From assembly GCA_964555055.1 (NCBI GenBank), contig CAZKQW010000004.1, positions 1 through 64,000 of the forward strand: a stretch of 64,000 bases of DNA. Direction: 5' to 3'. This DNA comes from GCA-016699445 sp964555055 (GTDB taxonomy: Bacteria; UBA10199; JACPAL01; GCA-016699445). This document shows, piece after piece, positions 7,106 to 16,670 of this stretch. Both the position numbers and the translations under genes were made by a program. Below the pieces are notes generated by a model. It had not been told where the DNA came from, made no database searches, and saw nothing but the letters and a program-made list of their open reading frames with translations. Positions within the stretch are counted from its first letter, which is position 1, and each line of letters begins with the position of its first letter.

Positions 7106-8323
7106 ATGAAACTGATACCGACTTTCCGACGCCTCGTCCTTTTCTTCTGCGCTTCCGGCGTTTTCCTGTACGGCGCCGGGCCTTTCGGTTGCTCCGGGAG
7201 CGGTTCTGACACACCCACTCAGGAGGTCACCCCAGGTTCCGGACCTGGTACGGCGGGGACGTCCGGTCAAGGCGTGTCTAGCGGGTCAGGCGGGACGCCT
7301 GCCGGTGGTTCGGGCGGCACTGCGGGGGCAGGAGGGGTCGGGGGAGGCGGAATGATTTCTACAGGGGGCACGAGTGGAAGCGGTGGGGCTACGGCCTGTC
7401 GTCCGTTGGATCAGAGACGGGGGATCGCGGCGGCGGTTCCGGTGATTTCGACGGCCCTTAAAAATCGATTGGCGTCCATTTATGCCGCCGGGCAGTTGCA
7501 GACGTCGCCGCGCCGACGCAATACTTTTTCCAAGATCGGCGATAGCATTTCGATTTCCCGCTCTTTTTTGGGGGATTTGGGCTGTCCTGGGGAATACGAC
7601 CTGGGCCCTTATGACGGCACGGGCGGCCGCGTGAACCTCTCTCCCGTCATAGACTTCTTCGACGACGTCGCCTTCCCGGGGGACATCCTGTGCGGTACGA
7701 ATCCCCTCAATTCCTTCAGCCGCTACTCGCTCGCGGCGCAGGAAGGCAAGACGGCTGATTGGCCGTTGCAGACCTTCCAGGCGAGCGGCACGCCCCCGCC
7801 CTCCAGCTGTGCGGCGACGACTACGCCCCTGGCGTGCGAATTCAACGCGGCGAACCCCGTCGTGGCCCTGGTCATGTACGGGACGAACGAACTCCAGGCC
7901 TATGCGGAGCAGCCTAACCGCGGCGTGGAGACTTACCGCAACAATCTTACGTCGCTCTTGCTGGCGATAGCCGCCCAGAACGTCATCCCAGTCGTGAGCA
8001 CCCTCCCGCCGCGCCTCGACGGATACGGAGGGACCCACGTGGCCGCGTTCAACGAGGCCGTGTGCTCGGTGGCGGCGAGCCTCCAACTCCCGCTGTGGGA
8101 TTACTGGGCCGCGCTGCAGGGCATCGATCACCCGATCAACCTGGTCTTGGACGACGGTCGGACGCCCGACTTGATCCACCCGGCCGCCTACCAGGGCGGC
8201 AACGCGGGCCATTTCACCGACGCGGCCTTGCAGTACGGCTACAACGTCCGCAACCTCACCGCCCTCCTGGTCCTGGAGAAGATCAAACGCATCGTCATCG
8301 ACAACGGCACCCCGGATCCTTAG
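7106..8323 (+). CDS. Secreted SGNH/GDSL-hydrolase-like lipoprotein with Gly-rich linker
   Basis: 405 residues. A hydrophobic signal peptide ends at PFGC (Cys29), a loose lipobox. A linker of about 60 residues made of G/S/T repeats follows (residues about 35-95), a style common in large-genome deltaproteobacterial secreted proteins. The remainder has the SGNH blocks: IGDSIS (block I serine), MYGTNE (block III, Asn) and DLIHP (block V Asp/His). It probably hydrolyses an ester on a cell-surface or external substrate, which is not identifiable. AAGGA sits 6 nt before the ATG. Codon use is GC-rich, unlike the element upstream. Confidence 0.75.
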   Translation: MKLIPTFRRLVLFFCASGVFLYGAGPFGCSGSGSDTPTQEVTPGSGPGTAGTSGQGVSSGSGGTPAGGSGGTAGAGGVGGGGMISTGGTSGSGGATACRPLDQRRGIAAAVPVISTALKNRLASIYAAGQLQTSPRRRNTFSKIGDSISISRSFLGDLGCPGEYDLGPYDGTGGRVNLSPVIDFFDDVAFPGDILCGTNPLNSFSRYSLAAQEGKTADWPLQTFQASGTPPPSSCAATTTPLACEFNAANPVVALVMYGTNELQAYAEQPNRGVETYRNNLTSLLLAIAAQNVIPVVSTLPPRLDGYGGTHVAAFNEAVCSVAASLQLPLWDYWAALQGIDHPINLVLDDGRTPDLIHPAAYQGGNAGHFTDAALQYGYNVRNLTALLVLEKIKRIVIDNGTPDP

Positions 8324-8514
8324 CCGGGATTCCAAGGCGTGCGATCGGGTACATTATTTCCGTGCTTTGAATTCAAAATAAAAAGTGGCGTTCATTGTTG
8401 GGGCTTTCTTTGCTTTTTAGGATGCCTCCAGTAAAGACAATGCCGACGGTTTCCGAATGATGACGAAAACGAACGGGAAAAGCATTCGAACCCGAGAAAA
8501 AAAGGCGGTCTGAC

Positions 8515-11040
8515 ATGGGCGGTCCTATTCCAAGCGGTTTGTCGAGCGCCCGAGTCGCCGAGCTCCTGAAGAGCGTCGGCTACAATGAACTCCCCTCGTC
8601 CGGTCGCAAAAGCGTCTTGGGCATCCTCCTGCGGGTCCTTCAGGAGCCCATGCTCCTGCTTCTCCTGGCCTGCGGCTTCATCTACGTCCTCACGGGCGAA
8701 GCGCGCGACGGGACGCTTCTGTTCGCGTCTGCCTTGATCGTCATCGGCATTACCCTCTATCAAGAGGTCAAATCCGAGCGGGCTCTCGACGCCTTGAGGG
8801 ATCTGTCGAGCCCGCGCGCGCTCGTGGTGCGGGACGGCGTGAGCCGGCGCATTCCCGGGCGCGACGTCGTGCCGGGAGACCTTATCCGTATTTCGGAAGG
8901 CGACCGCGTGCCGGCGGACGCCGTTTTGATCGCCAGCACGCACCTCTCGGTGGACGAGTCCCTCCTCACCGGCGAGTCCTTTTCCGTCGAAAAATTGCCG
9001 TCGTCCAACTTCTCTACGGACTCTACGACCGAGCCTCTTATTCAAAGCCGCTTGTATTCCGGAACCCTCGTCGTCAGCGGACAGGGAGATGCCGTCGTGA
9101 CGCGGACCGGGTTGAGGACCGAGTTCGGGAAGATCGGCCAATCGCTGGAAGCCGCCCCCGAGTCGACGACTCCCCTTCAAAAGGAAGTGAACCGCATCGT
9201 CCGGATTTTCGGGCTCTTAGGCATCGCCTTTTCGGTGTCCATCGCGGTGGTCTACGGGATGACGCGGGGGAATTGGCTTCAGGGCATCCTCGCCGGTCTC
9301 GCCGCGGCCATGTCGCTCTTGCCGGAGGAGTTTCCGGTCGTCATGACCATCTTCCTCGCGATGGGCGCTTGGCGGATCGCGCGACGGCAAGTACTGGCCC
9401 GAAGGGTCGCGGCGATCGAAATGCTGGGGTCGGTGTCGGCGCTCTGCGTGGACAAGACGGGGACGTTGACCCAGAATCAAATGACGGTGCGTACCGTCCA
9501 CGCGGGCGATGGCGTTTTTGATCTCCGCTCCTCCGGGGCGATTCCCCAAGAAGCGGGGGAAGTCCTCGACCTCGCGGCGCTCGCGTCCCACGAGACGCCG
9601 TTCGATCCGATGGAGAAGGCGATCCTTCACAGTCGGCAGAGCCGACAAAATCCGGAAATCGGATCTCGGGAGGAGACCGCCTCCCGTCTGCGGCTTTACC
9701 CGCTGTCTTCGGGGTTGATGGCGATGTCTGGCGCTTGGCGCACTTCATCGGATATTCTCGTCGCTTCGAAAGGCGCTCCCGAGGCGATTCTCAATTTATG
9801 CCATTCCAGCCGCGAAGAGACCCAAAAGGTCCTGGCCCACGTGCACGAGTTGGCGGCTCAAGGCCTTCGCGTGTTGGCCGTCGCCCGGGCAAGCTATCCC
9901 CGGGAAAAACCGCTTCCGGAAAACCAACACGATTTTCATTTTTCGTTCGTGGGGCTTCTCACTCTCGAAGACCCGATCCGTCCGGACGTCCCGGCCGCGA
10001 TCCGCGAATGCCGCGACGCGGGGATCCGCGTGCTGATGTTGACCGGGGACTACCCGGAGACCGCCCGCAGCATCGCGAGGAGCCTCGGTTTGCCGGACCA
10101 GGTCGTGAGCGGAAGGGAACTTAGCCATATGGCGGATTTGCGCCTCCGCCAGGTCGTGCGCACCGTGTCGGTCTTCGCCCGCGTGACGCCCGAACAAAAA
10201 CTGCGCATCGTTACGGCCTTGAAGGCATCCGGAGAGCGCGTCGCGATGACGGGGGACGGGGTCAACGACGCGCCGAGCTTGAAATGGGCGGATATCGGCG
10301 TGGCCATGGGCGGACGGGGGACGGACGTGGCCCGCGAGGCGTCGGATATCGTGCTGCTGGACGACCGTTTCGAGTCGATGGTCGCCGCCATCCGACTCGG
10401 CCGCAGGATCTACGACAACCTCCAGAAGGCGATCCTTTTCATCCTCGCGATCCACGTCCCGATCGCCGGGTTGACGATGCTTCCCGTGATCCTGAAGCTG
10501 CCGTTGTTCCTCCTGCCCATCCACATCGTCTTCCTCGAGCTCATCATCGATCCCGCGTGCAGCTTGATCTATGAAGTCGAAGCCGAGGAGCCGGACATTA
10601 TGACGCGCAAACCGCGGAAGGCCGACGCGCCCATCCTCCAGGGACGCGATTTGACGTCGACTCTCGTCCAGGGCGCGGTGATCTTGGGGCTAGTGCTGGG
10701 GATTTACATGGGATTGCTGCACTACGGGCATCCCGCGGCTCAGGCGAGGACGGGGGCCTTCCTGACGTTGATCCTTTCGAACGTCTCGTTGATCCTCGTG
10801 AATCGCGCCCGCAATAAAGGCGTCATCGACGCCCTAAGGTCCCGGAACCGCGCCTTCGTCGGGATCTCGGTGGGCTCCATCGTCCTGCTGGCCGCCGTGT
10901 ACGGACTGCCGCCGCTGCGTCTCCTCTTCGGGTTCGCGACGCTGCATCTTCCGGATTTGGGGATCGCGATCGCCGCGGGCTTGTTTTCGCTCGTCCTCAC
11001 GAGCGGCATCCGATGGGCGTTTCGGAGGGTTTTTGCATGA
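8515..11040 (+). CDS. P2-type cation-transporting ATPase
   Basis: 841 residues with the full P-type set: actuator motif TGES (152-155), phosphorylation site DKTGT (Asp313), hinge TGDGVND (579-585), and about ten membrane segments in the 2+2+6 P2 arrangement (about 40-90, 225-280, 640-835). There is no N-terminal heavy-metal domain and no CPC motif, so it is not a copper or zinc P1B pump. The M4 ion-site motif is PEEFP (270-274) where SERCA-type pumps have PEGLP, and M6 reads ELIIDPACSL. It belongs to a divergent calcium-pump-like group whose ion I cannot fix. It stands alone between a lipoprotein gene and a minus-strand unknown. Confidence 0.9.
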   Translation: MGGPIPSGLSSARVAELLKSVGYNELPSSGRKSVLGILLRVLQEPMLLLLLACGFIYVLTGEARDGTLLFASALIVIGITLYQEVKSERALDALRDLSSPRALVVRDGVSRRIPGRDVVPGDLIRISEGDRVPADAVLIASTHLSVDESLLTGESFSVEKLPSSNFSTDSTTEPLIQSRLYSGTLVVSGQGDAVVTRTGLRTEFGKIGQSLEAAPESTTPLQKEVNRIVRIFGLLGIAFSVSIAVVYGMTRGNWLQGILAGLAAAMSLLPEEFPVVMTIFLAMGAWRIARRQVLARRVAAIEMLGSVSALCVDKTGTLTQNQMTVRTVHAGDGVFDLRSSGAIPQEAGEVLDLAALASHETPFDPMEKAILHSRQSRQNPEIGSREETASRLRLYPLSSGLMAMSGAWRTSSDILVASKGAPEAILNLCHSSREETQKVLAHVHELAAQGLRVLAVARASYPREKPLPENQHDFHFSFVGLLTLEDPIRPDVPAAIRECRDAGIRVLMLTGDYPETARSIARSLGLPDQVVSGRELSHMADLRLRQVVRTVSVFARVTPEQKLRIVTALKASGERVAMTGDGVNDAPSLKWADIGVAMGGRGTDVAREASDIVLLDDRFESMVAAIRLGRRIYDNLQKAILFILAIHVPIAGLTMLPVILKLPLFLLPIHIVFLELIIDPACSLIYEVEAEEPDIMTRKPRKADAPILQGRDLTSTLVQGAVILGLVLGIYMGLLHYGHPAAQARTGAFLTLILSNVSLILVNRARNKGVIDALRSRNRAFVGISVGSIVLLAAVYGLPPLRLLFGFATLHLPDLGIAIAAGLFSLVLTSGIRWAFRRVFA

Positions 11041-11087
11041 AGGAACTAGAAGCCGTCGAGTGGGGAGGAGTAATTAATAGTGACGGC

Positions 11088-11459
11088 TTAAGTTTGTCTT
11101 AAGACTGACTCTCGAAGACCCTCCGCCAAGACCTCCCTGGCCTGCTGAGAAAATAGATCCTCTTTTATTTGGGCCAAGGTGTCATGTGGTAAGGTTGTCT
11201 CTATTTCAGTGGCGATGTCTGCTAAATTTCTTTTCGCGATAAAAGGAATCGACGCTTGTGATGCGTGTAATAATGAATCGGCTAATGCTTGGCACTTGCC
11301 AACCCGTTTTATTAATGCCCAATAAACTTGATGAAGATCAGACGCTAAAAGAGGCCAAGGATTTACTAAATCATCTTCAGCTAACTTTGAAACTTCTTTT
11401 AGAAATCCCGCTAATGTTTGAGGACTTGCGAAATGATTCGCTCTTAATACCTGTAACAT
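11088..11459 (-). CDS. Hypothetical helical protein
   Basis: 123 residues, not recognised. It is nearly all-helical by composition, with a heptad-like pattern and no signal peptide or membrane span. A strong AGGAGAGG sits 4-5 nt before the ATG at 11459, which supports a real gene. Base composition is lower in GC than both neighbours, suggesting a separate origin. It converges on the P-type ATPase gene with a 47-bp gap. Confidence 0.65.
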   Translation of the reverse strand: MLQVLRANHFASPQTLAGFLKEVSKLAEDDLVNPWPLLASDLHQVYWALIKRVGKCQALADSLLHASQASIPFIAKRNLADIATEIETTLPHDTLAQIKEDLFSQQAREVLAEGLRESVLRQT

Positions 11460-11613
11460 ATTGCCTCTCCTGTTCTTGGTTGCGATTATCGCGGATCGGG
11501 TTAAATAGTTGTGCGAAAACTTTAGGGCTACGTTACGTTTTAGTGAGTTACGGAGCGCCTTTCCTTCTTTTGATCATCTTTCTTTTGCTGTTGGGTTTTC
11601 TGGCCAGTGTCAT

Positions 11614-12183
11614 TCATCCTCTGATAACAACGCCGTCGAGCTGATCATCCCCAAAATAAATCTGACCCTCCGCGATGACCGTCGGCACTCCGGAGACTCC
11701 AAGAATCGCCGCCCGTTCCGTCGCGGAACGCAATGCTTCCTTCACTTCCACGTCCTGGATGTCCTTCGTGAAACACTCCAGATCCAAACCACCGCGTCGG
11801 GCGGCTTCCAAGATGACTTCCATCTCCGAAATGTTCTTCCCCTCCGCGAAGAGCAGACGGTAGGCCCCGAGGGCGTACTCTTTCGTCTTGGCCTGGCGCC
11901 GGGCCGCGATGGCGCCGCGCATGGCGGTGAGGGAGCTTTGGGGCCAATCGGAAGGGTAGGTGAGGGGCGGAAGGCCGTAGCGGACCCGACGCATTTCGAT
12001 TTCCCGGAGATTGTCGTCCCGCTCCGCGGTGATGGCCCACGAAACGTCGCCGTTTCGCTTCATGAGGGCGCCTAGTAAGATGGGCTGCCAAGTCACGTCC
12101 GGTCCCAGGACCTTCTCGATACGCGTGGCGGCGAGATAGGCATAGGGGGAAAGCAGGTCGAAATAGAAAATGGGAGTTTGCAT
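11614..12183 (-). CDS. DsbA-fold 2-hydroxychromene-2-carboxylate isomerase-like protein
   Basis: 189 residues from the ATG at 12183. It opens with the family signature FYFDLLSPYAYLA (catalytic Ser in SPYAY), which in HCCA isomerases replaces the CxxC of DsbA. Near the C-terminus it has GVSGVPTVIAEGQIYFGDDQL, the cis-proline loop. Members are glutathione-dependent isomerases or transferases of aromatic or organic-acid catabolism. A longer frame to 12267 adds a low-complexity lead that does not fit the family. It is divergent from the copper oxidase gene. A relative lies at 34690-35343. Confidence 0.85.
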   Translation of the reverse strand: MQTPIFYFDLLSPYAYLAATRIEKVLGPDVTWQPILLGALMKRNGDVSWAITAERDDNLREIEMRRVRYGLPPLTYPSDWPQSSLTAMRGAIAARRQAKTKEYALGAYRLLFAEGKNISEMEVILEAARRGGLDLECFTKDIQDVEVKEALRSATERAAILGVSGVPTVIAEGQIYFGDDQLDGVVIRG

Positions 12184-12309
12184 GTCGTCGTCACCGTTAT
12201 TGCAGCTCTTTCGGAGCGTCAATGCGGGGTAAGAGAAAAGAGGTTTCTTTTTTCGGGTACCCGTCACAAAGAGAATGGTCGCGACGTATAAGAACCGGGG
12301 GAAAAGATT

Positions 12310-14472
12310 ATGCTGAAACGTTTCTCTTTAGGGTTTTTCATGCTGGGTTTAGGTGCCTTCCTGAGCCTCCGTGCCGAAGCCCGGACGGTGCGCTACGAGC
12401 TGACGATTCGCAATGAAAAGGTGAATCTGAGCGGGAAGAAAACCGTCGACTTCGCGCTCACGGTGAACGGCGGGATCCCCGCGCCGACTCTCGAATTCAC
12501 GGAAGGCGACGACGCTGAAATCACCGTCAAAAACGAAGTGCCCGATCAGGAGGCGTCGATCCATTGGCACGGCATCCTACTACCTCCCGAAATGGACGGG
12601 GTGCCTTACGTCACGACGCCGCCCATCGCGAGCGGCGGCCGCTATGTTTTTCGTTTCAAGATCCGTCAGCACGGCACGTATTGGTACCACTCCCATACGA
12701 TGACCCAAGAGCAGGAGGGCGTGTACGGGGCCTTCATCATCCATCCCAAGAAGGAACGCTTCGCCTCCGACCGCGACGTCGTGGTCGTCCTGAGCGATTG
12801 GTCCGACGCGAGCGGAAGTCGCATCCTGAAAAACCTCCGGAAAGACGGCGACTATTATCTCTACAAGAAGGGCACGATGCGTTCCTGGTCGGGAGCGCTG
12901 CGAGCGGGCCGGCTTGGCGTGCAGTTCGCGAACGAGTGGAGCCGCATGGGCGGGATGGATTTTTCGGACGTGGGTTATGACGCCTTCCTCATCAACGGGA
13001 AACGCGAGTCGCAGCTCACGCCGGCGCGTCCCGGGGAGAAGGTTCGGCTTCGCATCATCAATGCCGCGGCTTCCACGTATTTCCACGTCGCGCTCGGGCA
13101 AACGCCCCTGAAAGTCATCGCCGCGGACGGTATGGACGTCGAGCCCGTTCAAGCGAAAGAGCTTCTGATGGGCATGGCGGAAACCTATGACGTACTTTTT
13201 ACCGTACCGGAGTCGAAGGCTTATGAATTAAAGGCCACGAGTCAGGACGGGACGGGAACGGCTTCGGCCTGGATCGGTAGCGGCGAAAAAGTCCCGGCTC
13301 CGGTGAGGCCTTTTCCGGACCTGTACGCGGCGATGCATCACCATGGGCCCCATGGAAACTATGGAGATCATGCAAGCCATGGCGATCATTCCCATCATGC
13401 AGGCCACGAGGGGATGGAAGGCATGTCTTCCGGTCACGAAGGGCATGATCACTCGGGGCAAAAGATGACGGATTCTGAGGCTCAACAGGACGTCTTAGAG
13501 ATTTTATCCGTAGAGGCGTTGAAGTCGTTAAAATCGACCGTCCTCCCGAAAAAGGCCGCCGTGCACGACGTCAAGCTCGTCCTCGGTGGCGATATGAGGC
13601 GGTATGTTTGGCATATCAACGGGAAGGCCATTCATGAAGACCGGAATATTATGATTCATGCGAATGACGTCGTCCGCTTCACCTTCGAGAATGGGACGAT
13701 GATGCACCACCCGATGCATCTGCACGGGCATTTCTTCCGGGTGCTCAACAAGAACGGCGACCGCTCGCCGCTCAAGCATACGGTCGACGTGCCGCCGCAT
13801 GGGACGCGCACGATCGAGTTTTTAGCGAACGAACCCGGCGAATGGATGCTGCATTGCCACAATCTCTTTCACATGAATACGGGGATGGCGCGGGTGGTGA
13901 AGTACGAGGGATTCGCTCCGAAACCGGAGATCGCTCGCATCCAACACCACGACCACCATTTGCACGATCCATGGTATTTTTACGGGGACGCTGAGGCGGC
14001 AACGAACCACGCACAGGCGCATTTTCGGCTCTCGCAAACATGGAACGAGATCGTCGCGCGGGTGGAAGGCCGGGGCGGGAAATCCTTCTCCTCCGATCCC
14101 TGGGAAGTGGAGGCGGATCTTTTCTACCAGCGGTGGATCGGGAACTATCTCCACTTGATGGGCGGGGCGATTGTTTTTGACGACAGAGTTTCCGGCGCGG
14201 CGGGTGTCGGCTACCTCTTGCCGTTCTTGATCGAAATGCACGTCTTAGTGGATCACCGCGGGAAGTTCCGCCTGGGCGCCGAGAAGCGCTTCCCATGGAC
14301 GAAGACCGTCTTCAGCGACGTGGACGTCGTCTGGCGACCCGACCAAGCGCACGACCTCGGGAGCGATTTCGAATACGAGGCCTCGCTCATGTACGGACCC
14401 TCTTGGCACTGGGCCGCTGGCCTCATGGTGACGGACAATCAGGTGGGCGGCGGGGTTCAGGTTAGGTTCTAA
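12310..14472 (+). CDS. Multicopper oxidase CopA fused to CopB-like outer-membrane barrel
   Basis: 720 residues. A Sec-type signal peptide (1-24, no twin arginine) is followed by three cupredoxin domains with all four copper-site motifs: HWHG (85-88), HSH (127-129), HPMHLHGH (467-474) and HCHNLFHMNTGM (515-526). A His/Met-rich insertion (342-386) is typical of CopA copper resistance oxidases. Unusually, the frame continues past the oxidase (about 540) with a CopB-like region (555-720). That region has alternating beta strands (ADLFYQRW, HLMGGAIVF, AAGVGYLL, ASLMYGP) and ends in Phe, an outer-membrane barrel signature. CopA and CopB are normally separate genes. It probably oxidises Cu(I) in the periplasm while tethered to the outer membrane. 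Confidence 0.88.
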   Translation: MLKRFSLGFFMLGLGAFLSLRAEARTVRYELTIRNEKVNLSGKKTVDFALTVNGGIPAPTLEFTEGDDAEITVKNEVPDQEASIHWHGILLPPEMDGVPYVTTPPIASGGRYVFRFKIRQHGTYWYHSHTMTQEQEGVYGAFIIHPKKERFASDRDVVVVLSDWSDASGSRILKNLRKDGDYYLYKKGTMRSWSGALRAGRLGVQFANEWSRMGGMDFSDVGYDAFLINGKRESQLTPARPGEKVRLRIINAAASTYFHVALGQTPLKVIAADGMDVEPVQAKELLMGMAETYDVLFTVPESKAYELKATSQDGTGTASAWIGSGEKVPAPVRPFPDLYAAMHHHGPHGNYGDHASHGDHSHHAGHEGMEGMSSGHEGHDHSGQKMTDSEAQQDVLEILSVEALKSLKSTVLPKKAAVHDVKLVLGGDMRRYVWHINGKAIHEDRNIMIHANDVVRFTFENGTMMHHPMHLHGHFFRVLNKNGDRSPLKHTVDVPPHGTRTIEFLANEPGEWMLHCHNLFHMNTGMARVVKYEGFAPKPEIARIQHHDHHLHDPWYFYGDAEAATNHAQAHFRLSQTWNEIVARVEGRGGKSFSSDPWEVEADLFYQRWIGNYLHLMGGAIVFDDRVSGAAGVGYLLPFLIEMHVLVDHRGKFRLGAEKRFPWTKTVFSDVDVVWRPDQAHDLGSDFEYEASLMYGPSWHWAAGLMVTDNQVGGGVQVRF

Positions 14473-14523
14473 GAAACTTGTCCTTTTTGAGTCTATTTCA
14501 GGGTACAGTTTCGTAACGCCTCT

Positions 14524-15324
14524 TTAAGAACCTGAAGATACGCAAGAACGCGATGAAGTGAGACCACACGCTTCAGCCAAATCAGCGCAGCTCGCGGTGC
14601 AGAGATTAAAATTGTTGTAATTGCATTCGATGTAGGCATCTTGAGAGTCCACGATGGAAAAGCGGGTGGTCCCCAAAAGAAGAAGGCATGTACTGGTGGA
14701 GTAGTTGATAGTGAGAGTCCCCGTTTGATGGATATCCACGCCATTACATTCCGAGGTGATATCGTAAGTATCTGCTGACCCAAAGTTAAGGGCTTGCGTT
14801 GAACCATAAGATCGGGCGTTATTTTGAACTCTGCCATTCACAAGGCAGTTTCTATTGCTAATCCCATCAATGACACGAATCGAAAGGCCACTATAAGTCG
14901 TGGAACGTTCCTGAGCTAATAAATCGCCCGTGAGTTCAACAAACATTTCCGGCAGTCCCACACTGGGCGACTCTTCAATGAGAAAAGTGCATGCCGAGAA
15001 GGTCAAGGTAATATCGGAAAGAGTGCTACCATAAGTACCATTGACCGTCCCTGAAACTGGACAATCAATAGGAACGCCTTGAGACTTTGGCGCCTCATGC
15101 ATAATGATAGCTAAAGCCGATAGATTCAGCGCTGACGTCCCTCCACTCAAGAAATCGACAAAACTCCTCTGAATGGTCAGGCTTCCCAACATATTTGTCG
15201 TAATTGCCCGCTCTTCTTCTAAAGTGACGCTTTCTTCACCTCCACCACTTGAAGATCCGCCGCACCTGGCTAAAGTTAAAACGAGATAGGAGAGCAAAAA
15301 TACTGATTTTAATTTAAAGTTCAT
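14524..15324 (-). CDS. Putative lipoprotein, unknown
   Basis: 266 residues. A signal peptide (1-19) is followed by Cys20 and a GGSSSGGGEE linker. The residue before the cysteine is Arg (LARC), which departs from the lipobox, so lipidation is likely but not certain. The mature part is Thr/Ser/Gly-rich with eight or more cysteines and beta-rich stretches (GTVNGTYGSTLSDITLTFSA), suggesting a disulfide-bonded surface protein. No known family is recognised. AAGAGG 6 nt before the ATG supports the start. Confidence 0.7.
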   Translation of the reverse strand: MNFKLKSVFLLSYLVLTLARCGGSSSGGGEESVTLEEERAITTNMLGSLTIQRSFVDFLSGGTSALNLSALAIIMHEAPKSQGVPIDCPVSGTVNGTYGSTLSDITLTFSACTFLIEESPSVGLPEMFVELTGDLLAQERSTTYSGLSIRVIDGISNRNCLVNGRVQNNARSYGSTQALNFGSADTYDITSECNGVDIHQTGTLTINYSTSTCLLLLGTTRFSIVDSQDAYIECNYNNFNLCTASCADLAEACGLTSSRSCVSSGS

Positions 15325-15528
15325 AAAAGCCTCTTAAATTGTACTTGTGTAGCAAGTTACTACAGAAACAAGGACGGATAAAAGAAAGATTTTAGAAAGG
15401 CTCAATTAATATAAGAATGGTTCTGCGGTGGTGGCGTTCTTCCCGATTAGGCCGGATACTTCTTCTATGATGGGAGGAGTAAAACATCTGGCGACGCAGC
15501 TATTTCCAAAAATTTAGCAAGCGCGAAG

Positions 15529-16542
15529 TCAGCTCATCGCAAATAAGTCGGGTTGAGGTGGTGGTGTGGATGGAGGCTCAAGGATACTAATGGCTTGGAG
15601 GGAAAATAAGGAAAGGGCGGTATTCCCCGGTTGCGCGGCGAGCAGGCAAAGCAGTCGAATAGCTTGAAATTCACCGAGATTCGCGAAGAAGAAGAGGCAT
15701 TGCACAACACTATGGGCGTAGTCGGAGTCCTCTGTGGGTCCTTTATCCAGGTTTTTTATGATATGCTCTTTTTCCGAGAACCATTGCCTCTTGACCTCGT
15801 TGCGGAAAGTTTCTCGGTCGAAATGAGGTTGTTTTTCGATGAATTGGTACAAAGCCATCCTGAAGACGGGGTGTGATTCCTCCATTACGACCGTCATCAA
15901 GGAAGAAATGTCGTGATAACTTTTCGAAAGGGCCCTCACCCAAAGAAAGGCGTATTGAAAGCCCCGGTCTAAGTAACCGTTCTTCAAGGCATGATCAGCA
16001 TTTTTATGTAAAACGTCCTCCGGGGGGAACTGATCGGAGTCCAGAGCATAAAGCTTACGCAGGAGTTCAAGTTTATCCGTCAAAAATCGGTTGAAGTGCG
16101 CCAGCAGCCAAGTGGCATTTTTTTGGGCCTGTCCCACGCCTCGGTTCGAGACTTCACGAAGCCATTCTCGAATCAAGACAGAGGTTTGGTCGCGGTCGAT
16201 CGCTTGGTAAAGTTCCTGAAAAACCGCGTCCACGTGCGATTCGGTCGTCTCCTCCGGGTTAATGTCCGAATAACCGGAGGGCAACCTACGCTCTAAGCCC
16301 GCCCGTGAAGGAGGGTGGGGGTTATTGGGATCCCGAACGGAAGCCCAGAGTCTGGGAAGGCGAAAAGCACGCTCGTCGGGCAGGTGGACAGCGCCCAGAA
16401 ACTCCGATTTTTCAGGAGTATCGATCTTGGGTACGGTAAGGCCTAAAGATTCCAATGCGTGCAATACTTCCTGTGGAGGCGTTTGGGTTTGACGCAGATA
16501 GTTGGAAAGCGATCGGTAGTCGATGAATCCGTGTTTGAGCAT
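15529..16542 (-). CDS. Hypothetical cytosolic helical protein
   Basis: 337 residues, not recognised. It is soluble and mostly helical. The first about 40 residues (IDYRSLSNYLRQTQTPPQEVLHALESLGL) could be a small HTH-like domain; residues about 110-330 look like an alpha-solenoid with repeated paired helices. The last residues are proline-rich. There is no ribosome-binding site in front of the ATG at 16542. It is divergent from the Nudix gene. Confidence that it is coding comes from its length and codon pattern. Confidence 0.65.
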   Translation of the reverse strand: MLKHGFIDYRSLSNYLRQTQTPPQEVLHALESLGLTVPKIDTPEKSEFLGAVHLPDERAFRLPRLWASVRDPNNPHPPSRAGLERRLPSGYSDINPEETTESHVDAVFQELYQAIDRDQTSVLIREWLREVSNRGVGQAQKNATWLLAHFNRFLTDKLELLRKLYALDSDQFPPEDVLHKNADHALKNGYLDRGFQYAFLWVRALSKSYHDISSLMTVVMEESHPVFRMALYQFIEKQPHFDRETFRNEVKRQWFSEKEHIIKNLDKGPTEDSDYAHSVVQCLFFFANLGEFQAIRLLCLLAAQPGNTALSLFSLQAISILEPPSTPPPQPDLFAMS

Positions 16543-16670
16543 AATGAAGATATCGTGTTCGTCGCGGGAAAGTTGCTTATCCTCTCGGAGTGCTTATCTT
16601 TTATTGGTTTTCTACTTCTCAAAATGACCGCTTGAGCAACCCTGTGAGCGGAAATGACGATAAAATAAGG

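Noticed and set aside
6924..7109. Short plus-strand frame overlapping the SGNH gene as ATGA
   Set aside because: No recognisable protein features and no good ribosome-binding site; the apparent coupling is likely chance.
7286..8335. 349-codon open frame on the minus strand
   Set aside because: It is the antisense shadow of the SGNH-hydrolase gene; the product is Arg/Gly/Val-biased with no family features, while the plus strand has SGNH motifs and a signal peptide.
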